A model generated the notes under the pieces. The model did no database searches. It had not been told where the DNA came from and worked only from the letters and a program-made list of their open reading frames with translations. Below, piece by piece: positions 1 through 9,373 of a DNA stretch of 35,993 nt. The stretch is from Sulfurimonas sp. GTDB lineage: Bacteria; Campylobacterota; Campylobacteria; Campylobacterales; Sulfurimonadaceae. How positions within the stretch are numbered: the stretch's first letter is position 1; each line of letters starts with the position of its first letter. The position numbers were made by a program, and so were the translations under genes. The stretch lies in the NCBI GenBank assembly GCA_030949825.1, contig JAUZSC010000010.1:1-35993 (forward strand), read 5' to 3'.

Positions 1-2
1 AC

Positions 3-224
3 AAATTAAGAGAAAGTGGTGCTAAAAATTCTAGCCATGTTTACGAAAGTGAGAATACAAAGATAGCGCTTATTGATTTAAACTATAACTTTTTTGTGGA
101 AGTGTTGGGTGATTGGATTGAGCATTATGCTAAGAATAAAAGGAACACTGTTGAGTATATAAAGTACCGTTATGTTAAAAATGACGCTCCGTACGATGTA
201 ATCGATATAGCAAAAAAGATTTAG
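3..224 (+). CDS. 3' end of an unknown gene cut by the window edge
   Basis: An open frame enters from the left edge and ends at a TAG at 222-224, giving 73 residues of C-terminus. The protein is hydrophilic with several aromatic residues (NYNFFVEVLGDWIEHY) and a Lys-rich tail. I do not recognise the family. The start lies outside the window. The next open stretch begins only 14 bases downstream on the same strand, so the two may once have been one transcription unit. The confidence is for a real coding end, not for any function. Confidence 0.45.
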   Translation, partial: KLRESGAKNSSHVYESENTKIALIDLNYNFFVEVLGDWIEHYAKNKRNTVEYIKYRYVKNDAPYDVIDIAKKI

Positions 225-238
225 GTAGCACTGATAAA

Positions 239-760
239 TTGACACAAGTGAGAAAGTATAAAATAGATTTTAGTGTTTCTGAAAATATACAATTTGATTT
301 TTCTTACAGTGGTTATTTAGTTTCGAGATACAATAAAAAGATGAATAGATATCGCTTGGTACAAGTGCTTATGAATACTATGATTGGTAAATTAACTTAT
401 GTTAATTTTATTCGGAAATGCTTATAAGTGCAAAGCCGATTACTGTTGCATTAATTGAGGAGGATGGAAAAGCTTTTTAGAGTAGCTACTGTTAGTTTTA
501 TGTTTAGATACATTAATTACTTACATTGGCAAACACTAATTATAAAGATATTGAAAAGTTACTACAAGAAATAATGAAGTAATAAGACGAAGCTGGAATG
601 GTATAAAAAGCCAAATTGAAAAGCGTGGTTTAGAAGAAAAAGATATTGAGTTTTTCGTAATAGTTTTTGATATAGAATAAAATAGAAAATACGAGAGATA
701 TTTCTGATGAAAAATGGCATATTATTTACTGACAAAAACGCGATGAAAGTTTTCAAGAAG
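239..760 (+). pseudogene. degenerate coding remnants, unknown
   Basis: Short coding-like stretches occur in shifting frames. There is a 62-codon frame at 239-427 with a TTG start. A second piece near 421-479 (LISAKPITVALIEEDGKAF) follows in another frame, and a third lies near 530-582 (NTNYKDIEKLLQEIMK). All lie on the same strand with stops between them, which is what a decayed gene looks like. No family is recognisable. No ribosome binding site clearly supports any single start. These pieces could also be chance frames in AT-rich DNA. Confidence 0.25.
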
Positions 761-780
761 AAACAGCGTGAAACATAAGT

Positions 781-1229
781 AATATTTCAGCTTAGATGCT
801 AGTATATCTAGAGTCTTAGCGTTTTTAGTTGCTTTTTGTATTTAATTTGAGCATATGCTCTAGTACAAACTAGATGTCTAAGCGTTTTTGAGCATAATAC
901 TGGCTTAGCTTTTAAGCTTAGATGCTTAGTATAGCTAGAGTCTTAGCTAAGATGAGACTAATCTTACTGCTAGTATAAAACTTTGTTTTGACCTCTATAC
1001 TGGCTCAAAGAATCCAAAAAATTTAGAAAAACTAAAAATTCAAAGCTTAAACGAGTAAAATTTTACAAGTTTTATAAAAATTACAGTTGAAATTGATACA
1101 AGAATAGCCGTAAAAGTAATTTTAAGTATGCTAAAAGAAATAAACTCTTTAATTTAATACATTGGTATAGCTATAAGTATTTTAAACGCTTAAAGGCTAT
1201 TTAAACAAATTTATAAAAAAGGAAAAATA
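781..1229. repeat. non-coding stretch with degenerate direct repeats and a palindrome
   Basis: No gene is visible in this 450-base gap. A ~32-bp motif beginning AGCTTAGATGC and ending TAGAGTCTTAGC occurs at 789-820 and again, slightly changed, at 915-947. A shorter shared motif (TCTTAGCGTTTTT / TCTAAGCGTTTTT) lies at about 812-824 and 877-889. Between the two long copies is a perfect 12-bp palindrome GAGCATATGCTC at 849-860. The function is unknown; remains of an element end or a regulatory array are possible. The last ~200 bases before 1230 are plain AT-rich DNA ending in an AAAGGA ribosome binding site at about 1219. Confidence 0.5.
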
Positions 1230-1457
1230 ATGACATTTTTTGAACTATTGAAAGAGTATTTTTTTAGCATTATGCTTTTGGTGTTTTCGCCTTATATTTT
1301 ATACTACATTTCTCGTATTTATAAACTGGGAAAAGCTAAGCAAGAAGAAGCACTAAACCCATATTTAAATAGGAAGACTGTCGAGGAAGAAAAGCTAGGT
1401 ATAATTATTGAAAACTCCGACCCAAAAAATATAAAAAAGAATGGAAGTACTCGTTGA
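1230..1457 (+). CDS. small single-pass membrane protein
   Basis: 75 residues with an ATG preceded by AAAGGA at good spacing. Residues 10-30 form one hydrophobic transmembrane segment (FFSIMLLVFSPYILYYI). A charged Glu/Lys-rich cytoplasmic-type tail follows. The 3' end overlaps the start of the next gene by 17 bases in another frame, so the two are probably translated from one message. The small membrane partner ahead of a large hydrophilic protein suggests they work together, but the role is unknown and I recognise no family. Confidence 0.55.
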   Translation: MTFFELLKEYFFSIMLLVFSPYILYYISRIYKLGKAKQEEALNPYLNRKTVEEEKLGIIIENSDPKNIKKNGSTR

Positions 1458-3187
1458 TTTATTAAAAAACACAAAAGGTAAAATTACAATAACTGCCGCA
1501 GAAGCAATTATGCTTGTTGAAATATTTGGCAGTAAGATTACGGTTTCTAGCAATGGTGAATTAGTAATTAGTGTTGGCGTTGCTAATAAATTTGCGTTGG
1601 ATATTTATAATGACCCTATGCGTTTTATAACTTACATAAAAGCCGTTGAAGAAAAAGTAAATCTTGATTATGTAAATAACCAAATTGACTTAGGCGAAGT
1701 TTTATATATGTTGCGCAATGCTAGAAAGTTTGGTTTAGAATTAGATGAGCAGGAGGATAGTGATTTAATAGTTACTATAAAATCAACAATTTACAAAAGT
1801 GACTTAAAAGATGTTCTTATTAATATTGTTGGAGATGAAAATGAAGAAAATTATTTTTCAACTAAAACAGAAGATGTTTTAATAAACACATACAAAGAAG
1901 AAACGCAAGAAAGCCAAAAAGAAAAACAAGAAGCCGAAGATGAAAAAGCTCAAAAAAAGGTACTTGAAAAAAATCCTAATCTAAAATCAATTGTTAGATT
2001 AGAGAACGGTCATATTTTTATAACTTTCAAAGATGATACCACAATGGAAAAAGATGATTTAAGAATATACTCTCTTACGAAACCGCAAGAAGAAGATAAC
2101 ACAAAACAAAAAACATCGGGAGGCTCAAACAATATTGTTGAGATAGTTAATGAAACAGTTGGGAAAATGTTAAATACCGAAACACAAAATTCTCAAAATG
2201 CAAATACTAAATTAACTCCTCTTCAAAAAAGAGAAAAAATAATTAAAGAGTATGTGCATCAATACGGCGAGCTTTGTTATTATGAAGAAAAGTATAAAAA
2301 CGAAATGAACTTTAAAGACAGAGCGAGAGAGATGCTTGTCGATGAACATTTATTTTGCGACAGGCATTTTAGTTCTGATATATTTGATACCGATAATTTT
2401 TTTAATAGTAAAGATATGTTTAAACTATTTCTTGCTAGTTTATTCAAAGCAATAAATGCAATTGGTAAAGATCGAGACCGTTCCTTATGTTTTTATCGGC
2501 GAAATTAAAAAAGCAAACAAAGACCCTATTAAATACATCACCGTTGATATTCATTATATATTGGTGTCTATGTATTTATTAATGCAGCGTGAGCATAGAG
2601 AAAGTTTTTTTAGATACATATATTTAGATAGAGGTAAACTCAACACTATCAATATTGATGTTCTTATTGAAAACATAAATAAAGATTTTGATATATTCTT
2701 TTTACAAAATGGTTATTTTTATCTACTTCTATTTATTCTTTTTTAGGCAAAAGTTTTAAAACTACAGTTTTAAGATTTGAAACTTCTACACTTCAAGAAT
2801 TTATAAAAGAAGATGCTGGTATTAAAGAGAGCTACGAAGACTTAGAGTTTCGCTTGCTTAATAATATAGATACTGTTGCATTTGGTAAAAGAGCTTTAGC
2901 AAATGATGCCGATGTTACTTTGGGGCAGTCTCATTTTTTCAGAAAAAAGATTAGTTATGCAAAGTTAAGCGAAGACACAATTAGCGATGAAAAAACATTT
3001 TAAGGAAATAAGTGATGGAAAAAAAGATTATTCTAATGCCAACACAAAAGATGCTTATGGCTCTATTTCAAATTTCTTCTTATCGTATAAATCAATTTTA
3101 GCATTAGTACCTCTTGTTGAGAGAGAAATGAAAATAAGAGAATTTCAGTCAGAGGAAATTGTTCGAGTGAAGTGTGATTACATATAA
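1441..3187 (+). pseudogene. large hydrophilic protein broken by three frameshifts
   Basis: A single gene of about 580 codons can be read if three frame changes are allowed. Frame one runs 1441-2508 (355 residues, rich in Glu/Lys/Gln with a likely coiled coil near residues 150-185). Frame two covers about 2456-2746, frame three about 2735-3004, and frame four 2987-3187. Each new frame picks up inside the old one, so coding potential never lapses. Two junctions coincide with homopolymers: T6 near 2738 and A6 near 2989. The first, near 2456-2500, does not. I do not recognise the protein. It follows a small membrane protein with a translational overlap. Either it is a decaying gene or the sequence has uncorrected indels. 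Confidence 0.6.
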
Positions 3188-3214
3188 CTCATTTTAAACT
3201 ATTTAACTTATAAA

Positions 3215-3243
3215 TTGTTACATATACTAATTTACGTTACAAT
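3215..3243 (+). promoter_or_regulatory. sigma-70-type promoter of the decayed AbiE-like pair
   Basis: TTGTTA at 3215-3220 and TACAAT at 3238-3243 are separated by exactly 17 bases. The ATG of the original antitoxin frame is at 3249, so transcription would begin at or next to the start codon and the message would be nearly leaderless. GTTACA occurs twice, once at each element. Both hexamers and the spacing are directly visible; activity is inferred. Confidence 0.55.
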
Positions 3244-3248
3244 TAGAC

Positions 3249-4240
3249 ATGAAGAATATAAATGAGCTTATTTCATATCTTGAAAAATATTACATTTAGA
3301 TGTATCTATCAGTCATATGAAGCTAGAGTATAAGAAATCATTACCGGTTGCGATAAAAAGTAATTATGAAATTTTTACCATCAAGATAGAGAATGTTAAT
3401 GTAGTTGTTTTACATACTAATGAGCAAGACTTACAAAGTATTAAAAAACATTTATCGCTCTTTAAGGAAGCTTTTTCTTTACCTCTTGCTTTAAGTATAG
3501 CAAATATTAGTAATTCCACTAAAAAATATTTAATTGAAAATAGTCTCTCTTTTATATCAAATGAGTCTATTTACTTACCGCAGTTATTGATATATTTAAA
3601 AGATATTAATACTAAGAGGAAAAAACGAATAAATAAAAAACTCTCCAAATTAGCTCAAACTATCTTAATTTATTCCTACACACAACAACACTTTGAGTTA
3701 GATATTAATGAAAGTGCTGCTATATTTAATGTTACTAAGATGAGTACAAGTAGAGCTTTGAATGAACTTGTTGCATATGAATTATTGACTGTATGCTTAT
3801 ATGGACGAAAGCATAAATACTCATTAAATAGTAATATTGAGATTGATAATCTGATGAAGCTATTAAAATCTCCTGTTCAAGATAGAGTTTTTGTGAAAGA
3901 AAAAGATTTAGTATATTTTGAGAAGAAAGTTAAAGCCTCTTATAGTGCCTTATCAGTCTATGCAAACATTACAAATAAAAAAGCTATCTATGCGCTTGAG
4001 AAGAAACAGTTTGAGAAAATACTAGAACATAAGAATTCAATTTCAATCTATGAAAAAGAATATGATAATGAGCTTATTGAAATTGAATTATGGAGATATT
4101 CCCCACTTCAGATTCAAAGTGAAATTGTAGATAAAATTTCTCTATACTTATCACTCAAAAATAATGTAAGTATACAAGACAATAGAGTGATGGATGCGAT
4201 GAGTGAACTCTATACCGATATAAAAGGTATCTTACAATGA
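3249..4240 (+). pseudogene. AbiEi-like winged-helix antitoxin, 5' frameshift
   Basis: The long open frame (ATG at 3317) encodes 307 residues. An extra 5' piece starts at 3249 (MKNINELISYLEKYY) and joins it in frame if one base is restored near 3293, so the native start is probably 3249. The middle (about residues 100-165) looks like a winged helix: a basic stretch, then TKMSTSRALNELVAYELL. The gene overlaps the following toxin remnant by ATGA at 4237-4240, as in type IV toxin-antitoxin operons where the first gene is the autoregulating antitoxin. Translation from 3317 could still yield most of the protein. The family assignment rests on architecture and the partner, not on a database match. 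Confidence 0.55.
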
Positions 4241-4914
4241 TTCAAGGACTAGTAAATTTTACTGATTACTTTAAAGACTATGATGAAGATTATGTAGTTA
4301 TCTCAAAAAACAATGAAGCATTTATTAAAAAGACTGTTGGGCTTTATTGAACTAGCTGGATACAAAACTAAACAACGCACGACTAATGATTCTAGACATA
4401 ACCTCTTTAGGTTTTTGATAGTGAAGATAAAACATATCCTGAACAAATTGAACTCTTTGCAATTCATACTCACGACTCAGCCATCGTAAAAGATAGCCAT
4501 ATTATACCTATCACAACACCCGAGTTTTATAAGTACCTTTCTGCAATACTTTTAGATAAAGATTATTTTGAGTTACTAATAAAATATACTACAAACATTG
4601 AGGGACTACATATTGCAACTCCAGAGGTACTCATTCCATTAAAAATTCATGCCCACATTAATCTTTTAAAAGATGCTCATCCAGATGCTAAAAAACACCT
4701 TACCGATGTCATAAGATTGGCGACAATGTTAGATGATGAAACAAGTGTAATTTTAGTTGATAATCCAAGAAAGGATTATTTGGAATTTTTACCACTACTC
4801 GATGCTGTCGAGCCAAATACAGTAAGAAATGTTTTAAAAAGTGCTGGTGTAGGAAAATTACAAAAGACAATCAGGGAGTTACTAGAAGCTGCTTATAGCA
4901 TTCCTAAGAGTTAG
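4237..4914 (+). pseudogene. AbiEii-like nucleotidyltransferase toxin, catalytic region deleted
   Basis: The start (MIQGLVNFTDYFKDYDEDY) and the C-terminal half (about 4345-4914, ending LEAAYSIPKS) resemble AbiEii/AbiGii-type nucleotidyltransferases. Where the GG...DxD active-site segment should follow the first 22 residues, the sequence jumps directly to the downstream part. Stops and frame changes lie near 4350 and 4415. The gene overlaps its antitoxin-like partner by four bases. Loss of the glycine pair and both metal-binding aspartates means no toxin activity is expected. The upstream partner is therefore an orphan antitoxin, which fits its own 5' frameshift. Confidence 0.6.
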
Positions 4915-4937
4915 TAGATAGAGCTCTATTGTCAAAA

Positions 4938-5243
4938 TTACTTATTCAATGTTTTATATATTTTAATACCAACTTCTTCAACAGTATCAGGTTTTAATAA
5001 TTCTGATATATCTTCTATCTTACCGAGTCCTCGACAAATATCAATAAAACCTTCAAATGAAATTTTATTAGCAGTTTCAAACTTTTTATATGTCCCAAAA
5101 CTCATTCCGATATGAGCTGCAAATTTTTCTTGTGTTAATTTTTTCTTTTTTCTAAGTTCTTTTACTCTTAGAACTAAGATCTCTATAATTTTTGGTGTAC
5201 TCTCAAACATAAAATCTTCAAGTTGATGCTCTATTGCTTTCAT
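4938..5243 (-). CDS. hipB: HipB-like helix-turn-helix antitoxin
   Basis: 101 residues. Residues 26-70 form an XRE/Cro-type helix-turn-helix (VKELRKKKKLTQEKFAAHIG, then GTYKKFETANKISFEGFIDI), as in HipB antitoxins that bind the operator and hold HipA inactive. It starts two bases after the stop of hipA, and its ribosome binding site AAAGGAGAG is inside the last codons of hipA, so the two are translationally coupled. The order is unusual: in E. coli hipB precedes hipA. The gene appears intact. An N-terminal extension of about 25 residues precedes the helix-turn-helix. The family is clear; repression of this operon is inferred. Confidence 0.8.
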   Translation of the reverse strand: MKAIEHQLEDFMFESTPKIIEILVLRVKELRKKKKLTQEKFAAHIGMSFGTYKKFETANKISFEGFIDICRGLGKIEDISELLKPDTVEEVGIKIYKTLNK

Positions 5244-5245
5244 CC

Positions 5246-6502
5246 CTACTCTCCTTTGAGATTCTTATGAATTTTAGAACTTTTGTCAAACAAATATTCT
5301 ATCCATGAAGATGGAGTTTCTAATTTCATCAAGCTTTCACGTAAATATTTTTCTTTCACTTCTATCGTATTTTCTATTATCTTCTTTGCATCATCAATCC
5401 CATTTTCTATTCCAAATGCAACTAATTGTTTTTTACTGATAACATCAGCGTTAATATAGTTAATTAACATTTGATGAGATCTATTCAAAGAGAATGTAAG
5501 ATCATAGGCTGGAGCAAATCTCCATGTGCCATCTTCACGCATTAAAAATGAAAAATTGCGTGTATGATCATCTCTATTTCCAAAGACAAGATTAAATACT
5601 AATATTTTATATATTTGTATAAAGTCTTCAAAGGGAATATTTAGGTATCGCCCTGCTCTAAACAAGTTTTCATAACCAAAGGTAGTTTCAGCAGGATTAT
5701 GATGAAATAATCCTGCTAAAGAATGCATATGCAATAGTTTACCCTCTTTATCTCTATCAAATCTTTGTGTCACAAAATGAAAGCCATCTTCACTTTGGGT
5801 TAAGTAACTATTTGAAATATTAATTTCTAATAGTTTTGCCATTTTATAATAAGCATACTCTGTTTTATTATGAACTGAACTATCTATCCATTCATCTTCT
5901 AATAGAGTACTTCTAGATAAATTTTTCTCATCAAATTTTATAATAGCATAAATGAATCCTGCTGGTAACTTTTTATGTCCTATATATATTTTATTATTTT
6001 GGGGGTTATAGCCTACAATAGCCTTTGCTCTTGCTCCACCTCCAGCAGAATTAGAGATTGCAACAATGGTACTCATTTCAATTGGACCAACACCTGTTAA
6101 TGCCTCTTTAGAACTAGCGTATAATTCTTTTAAATTCATAGTTGCATCTATTTTAGAATAGAGAATTTCTCTGGGTTCAAAGCTTAATACTCCTAAAGAG
6201 TTATTCCCTATAAATAGCAATCTATCTAATGTACTCGGTACTTCTTTATTATGCTTTATAAAAAACATATCCATATATGCCGTTCCATAGATACCTGGTA
6301 GGTAATCATAGATTAAGCCAGGAAGAGCTTTTTGATAAGATAAGTGTGAAAATTCATATGTACTTTTCATATCTTTGAGTTTTAAGGGTGAAAAATTGAG
6401 TTGATTTTCTTCAGTATACTCAAAATAAATCTTTCCATTTATAAGCTCTAATAAACCTATGCATTTATTCCATGCTTTTACTCTCACGCTTGTAGTAGGC
6501 AT
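5246..6502 (-). CDS. hipA: HipA-family serine/threonine kinase toxin
   Basis: 418 residues, close to the usual HipA length. An N-terminal HipA_N-type domain (about 15-110) is followed by the kinase. GGGARAK at 154-160 is the nucleotide loop region, and E215 lies in KTEYAYYKMAK. The catalytic loop is N309-x-D311-D312-H313-x-x-N316, and the metal-binding DLT equivalent is at D334 (PAYDLTFS). All residues expected for activity are present. HipA kinases phosphorylate a translation component (glutamyl-tRNA synthetase in E. coli) and cause growth arrest; the target here is unknown. The gene precedes hipB and carries an AT-rich inverted repeat in front of its start. It appears intact. Confidence 0.88.
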   Translation of the reverse strand: MPTTSVRVKAWNKCIGLLELINGKIYFEYTEENQLNFSPLKLKDMKSTYEFSHLSYQKALPGLIYDYLPGIYGTAYMDMFFIKHNKEVPSTLDRLLFIGNNSLGVLSFEPREILYSKIDATMNLKELYASSKEALTGVGPIEMSTIVAISNSAGGGARAKAIVGYNPQNNKIYIGHKKLPAGFIYAIIKFDEKNLSRSTLLEDEWIDSSVHNKTEYAYYKMAKLLEINISNSYLTQSEDGFHFVTQRFDRDKEGKLLHMHSLAGLFHHNPAETTFGYENLFRAGRYLNIPFEDFIQIYKILVFNLVFGNRDDHTRNFSFLMREDGTWRFAPAYDLTFSLNRSHQMLINYINADVISKKQLVAFGIENGIDDAKKIIENTIEVKEKYLRESLMKLETPSSWIEYLFDKSSKIHKNLKGE

Positions 6503-6523
6503 TTTAATCTCCTAATTAGATAC

Positions 6524-6568
6524 TATTATATCTATAATATGAATTATATCGTAATTATAGATATTATT
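6524..6568 (-). promoter_or_regulatory. inverted-repeat operator upstream of hipA
   Basis: The arms ATATCTATAAT (6528-6538) and ATTATAGATAT (6554-6564) are perfect inverted repeats separated by 15 bases, and the match continues partly outward. They lie 20-65 bases upstream of the hipA start. HipB-type repressors bind such paired AT-rich operators, so this is the likely autoregulatory site. The dyad is seen directly; binding is inferred. The region is very AT-rich, so some chance symmetry is expected, but an 11-base perfect arm is more than background. Confidence 0.5.
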
Positions 6569-6592
6569 ATATATAATTAAAATGTAAAATTA

Positions 6593-8149
6593 TTAGACTT
6601 CCTCTGTATCATCATACTCAAGTTCAAGTGCTTGTACATTAGCTATTGCCTTACCTGCTATACCTTTAATTGAACCATACATTTCAGTTGTATTAATAAG
6701 TACACTATCAATATGTCTTTGTTGTCGTTTCCAGCTCGCCATATTTGATTTTTTTTGTTTATCTAATTCTGTTTGCATGAGTGTAAAGCCATCAACTATA
6801 GAAGTCATTTGCATATTAAATTCATTACTACTGAGATAAGAATACAAGATACTCATCTTATCTGTTTTATTCTCTTGAAATTGAGAATTGCGCTTAAGCT
6901 CAATAAGGCTATTTCTAAGTAATGCACAGCTTCCTTTAAATTCATCAAGATTACATACCCAGATACCTTCAATAAATCCCATTCTATCAATATCTTTTGG
7001 CATGGCTTGTGTAACTAGTACGCCGATGTCAGCATTAGCTCTAAGCATATCTTGTTTTAATTTAGGAATCCAGTTATTACTCCATTCTTTAGTATTTTTA
7101 CTTTCGTAACAAATCTTACCGCAGTTTTGGAGTTCTCTAGTATTTACAGTTTCAATACAGTCAGCACCATAAGCACCTTTTCCTATCTCATCAATCGTAT
7201 CAAACTTGAATTGAGTTCTTAGCCAGTCTTCTATTGCATGTTCTTGTACTTCTCCTTGAATTTGCATAGAACCTTGCGATACTTGTCTTTGCGTATCTTC
7301 AAGTTTTCTTTTTATTTGTGCTAGTTGTTCATCTTTTTCTTTTAGTTTTAAATCATTTTGAGAAGTCACTTCTTCAATGGCTTTTTGTTTTTCTTGGCTT
7401 AGTGTTTCATAAAACTCTATTTGCAGCTCTGATTTTACTTTTGCTTCAGACTCACTTTTTTCCATTTTCAATTTAGCTATCTCAGCTTTTGATGACTCTA
7501 ATTCTTTCACTTCTTCTGATTTAGTTTCCAGAAGTGTTTGCATTTTTTGAATTTCTTTATTATTTTCAACTCTCAAGGAATCCTCGATAGTTCGTTTCAT
7601 TAGAACTTTTTCACTTTCAAGTTTTTGAGATAAGTTTTTATTAAACTCTTCTTGTAGTTTTACTCTTTGTTCCCTAGCATCTTTATTTGCTTTAGCTAAA
7701 GCCTCGTCAAGGTTCTTACTCGCCTTTTCTTCTAATGAAGCTTTTATAGCACTTGCTTGTTCGTTTTTCTCTCTCTTTACTGATTCAAGCTCTGCTTTTG
7801 TTTTATTGAATTCTTGAAGTTGTTTAGATTTAGTATCAAGCTCTTCTTGCAAGAGTAACTGCGCTTGACTCTGGGATTGTGTAATTTCTTTAGTCAAGCT
7901 TTCTCTTAATGCCTGTTCTTTTGCTTTTAATTGGAGCTGTAATGCATCTTGTAGTGTATCATCAAAGTGTTCCTCTTGTTTTTTAAAGGATTCCTCTTTT
8001 AGCTTTAAGTCAGTGACAGCTTTTTTATATTTTAGCCTTTGCTCTTGTGTATCTGCATCAAATTTAGATTCTAATTGAGCATAAAGAGCTTCTTCGATAC
8101 TTATTTTACTATGACAGCTGGGACATACGATAGTGGATTTATTTGACAT
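6593..8149 (-). CDS. DUF2130 coiled-coil protein with nuclease-like domain
   Basis: 518 residues. The N-terminus has a CPSC pair (C9, C12). A very long Glu/Lys/Gln-rich coiled coil follows (about 30-295), then a DUF2130 domain (about 298-500). That domain contains QGE at 298-300, E307/D308, GADCIE with D330, and ESK at 349-351. This E...D...ExK arrangement matches restriction-endonuclease-fold nucleases. The start is supported by AGGAAA just upstream of the ATG. The gene lies 114 bases downstream of the RNase H-like gene on the same strand, so they may be co-transcribed. DUF2130 proteins have no settled function. The architecture (sensor-like coiled coil plus nuclease) suggests a DNA-acting accessory or defence protein; that is inference. 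Confidence 0.75.
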   Translation of the reverse strand: MSNKSTIVCPSCHSKISIEEALYAQLESKFDADTQEQRLKYKKAVTDLKLKEESFKKQEEHFDDTLQDALQLQLKAKEQALRESLTKEITQSQSQAQLLLQEELDTKSKQLQEFNKTKAELESVKREKNEQASAIKASLEEKASKNLDEALAKANKDAREQRVKLQEEFNKNLSQKLESEKVLMKRTIEDSLRVENNKEIQKMQTLLETKSEEVKELESSKAEIAKLKMEKSESEAKVKSELQIEFYETLSQEKQKAIEEVTSQNDLKLKEKDEQLAQIKRKLEDTQRQVSQGSMQIQGEVQEHAIEDWLRTQFKFDTIDEIGKGAYGADCIETVNTRELQNCGKICYESKNTKEWSNNWIPKLKQDMLRANADIGVLVTQAMPKDIDRMGFIEGIWVCNLDEFKGSCALLRNSLIELKRNSQFQENKTDKMSILYSYLSSNEFNMQMTSIVDGFTLMQTELDKQKKSNMASWKRQQRHIDSVLINTTEMYGSIKGIAGKAIANVQALELEYDDTEEV

Positions 8150-8263
8150 TGAGTTTTCCTTTCATCTAAGTATAGCCTTTCTAATAAAAATATATTAATC
8201 CCTAAGGTCTTTATATTCAACAATACAAATATTTGGCTTATCTTCAAAATAATATTTTATTTT

Positions 8264-9373
8264 TTAACATCTTTGTTTAAGTATCTTCTTGAGTATCGAT
8301 ACTTCAAAGCCCTCCTGATTAGTTTTATCAAACTCTACTCGACTTTTTTTCTTAGGGAGTCGTTTGTTTATAAATAAGTAAAAATTCTTCTTTCTAGCTT
8401 TTGGCAAAAGGCTATGAACAAACATAAAGAGTTCTAGCCCATTATTGTCAATAATATATTTCTCAACTTTAAGGGCATTAAAATATCCATGGAGAAGCTT
8501 TTTATCATTTTCACTCCCTATGACTTCACAAAATGCAAGCATCTGCTTTATAGAATATTTTTTAATAGTACTCAGTACAGTATTCTTATCCATCTTTTTA
8601 TTGACCTGATGCATAGGATTTAGCGCTACGCTCTTATTTCTTACTTTGCTAGCATTAGTATCACTCAATTTTTGAATAATTTCTTGAATTATTTTTATAT
8701 AATAATCATCAGACTTAAGGATTAAAAACTTTTTCATATCAATAGTCTTAGCATAAGCTCTATCAATAAATTTAAAAAATGATTTCTTTCCTTTTTTGCT
8801 TGATAGTAGGTGATATATATCACTATAAAAATCCATGCTACTGTCGTTTACTAACATAGAAGGATATTCTTTATTGTTTTGGTAAGCTCTTAAAATAATA
8901 AGCTCATCATGAGTAGCGATGTGCATAAAAGCACTGATTATCTTTCTTTTAGAATATAATTTGAATACTTTAAGTATGTTGTCTTCATCAATCATTAAGG
9001 AGGGTGCTTTATTCAAGAGTAGTTGTTCGTGTAAGCTTCTCGCTTTTCTTGCTAGTTTATCAGCACTATCTACAAATGCTCTTTTAAGCCAAAGAAATTG
9101 ATAGGAGGATATCTTGTCAACTAGCCATACGTTTAATGTTTCTAAATCAAGTGCTTTATTATCATACACAAATACAACATTATCATAAGAGTTCTCAATG
9201 GCAATGCGTACACTAAGTAATAATGCTCTATATTCAGCAAGGTAGGAATCTTTTATATCGCATACGGAAGAAGAATACTTTTTATTTGTATGCAGGTCAA
9301 TTACCCCTAACCCTGCACATTTAGTGTAGCTTGAATAACTGGCATCACTAATCATAAATATATTATCAGTCAT
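8264..9373 (-). CDS. RNase H-fold protein with uncharacterised C-terminal domain
   Basis: 369 residues. Residues 1-115 match the RNase HI fold: SDAS with D10, AEYRAL with E47, VYDN with D71, and D102/D105 in VDSADKLAR. These are the four acidic positions expected for two-metal RNA/DNA hybrid cleavage. The C-terminal ~250 residues are Lys-rich and helical and match nothing I recognise. The start is supported by AAGGAGA at the right distance (GCCAAGGAGATGGGTTTATG). The DUF2130 gene follows on the same strand. The first 27 codons are duplicated at 11390-11472. A stand-alone RNase H domain joined to a long unknown region on a plasmid is unlike housekeeping RNase HI (~150 residues). A nucleic-acid-processing role is inferred. 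Confidence 0.7.
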   Translation of the reverse strand: MTDNIFMISDASYSSYTKCAGLGVIDLHTNKKYSSSVCDIKDSYLAEYRALLLSVRIAIENSYDNVVFVYDNKALDLETLNVWLVDKISSYQFLWLKRAFVDSADKLARKARSLHEQLLLNKAPSLMIDEDNILKVFKLYSKRKIISAFMHIATHDELIILRAYQNNKEYPSMLVNDSSMDFYSDIYHLLSSKKGKKSFFKFIDRAYAKTIDMKKFLILKSDDYYIKIIQEIIQKLSDTNASKVRNKSVALNPMHQVNKKMDKNTVLSTIKKYSIKQMLAFCEVIGSENDKKLLHGYFNALKVEKYIIDNNGLELFMFVHSLLPKARKKNFYLFINKRLPKKKSRVEFDKTNQEGFEVSILKKILKQRC

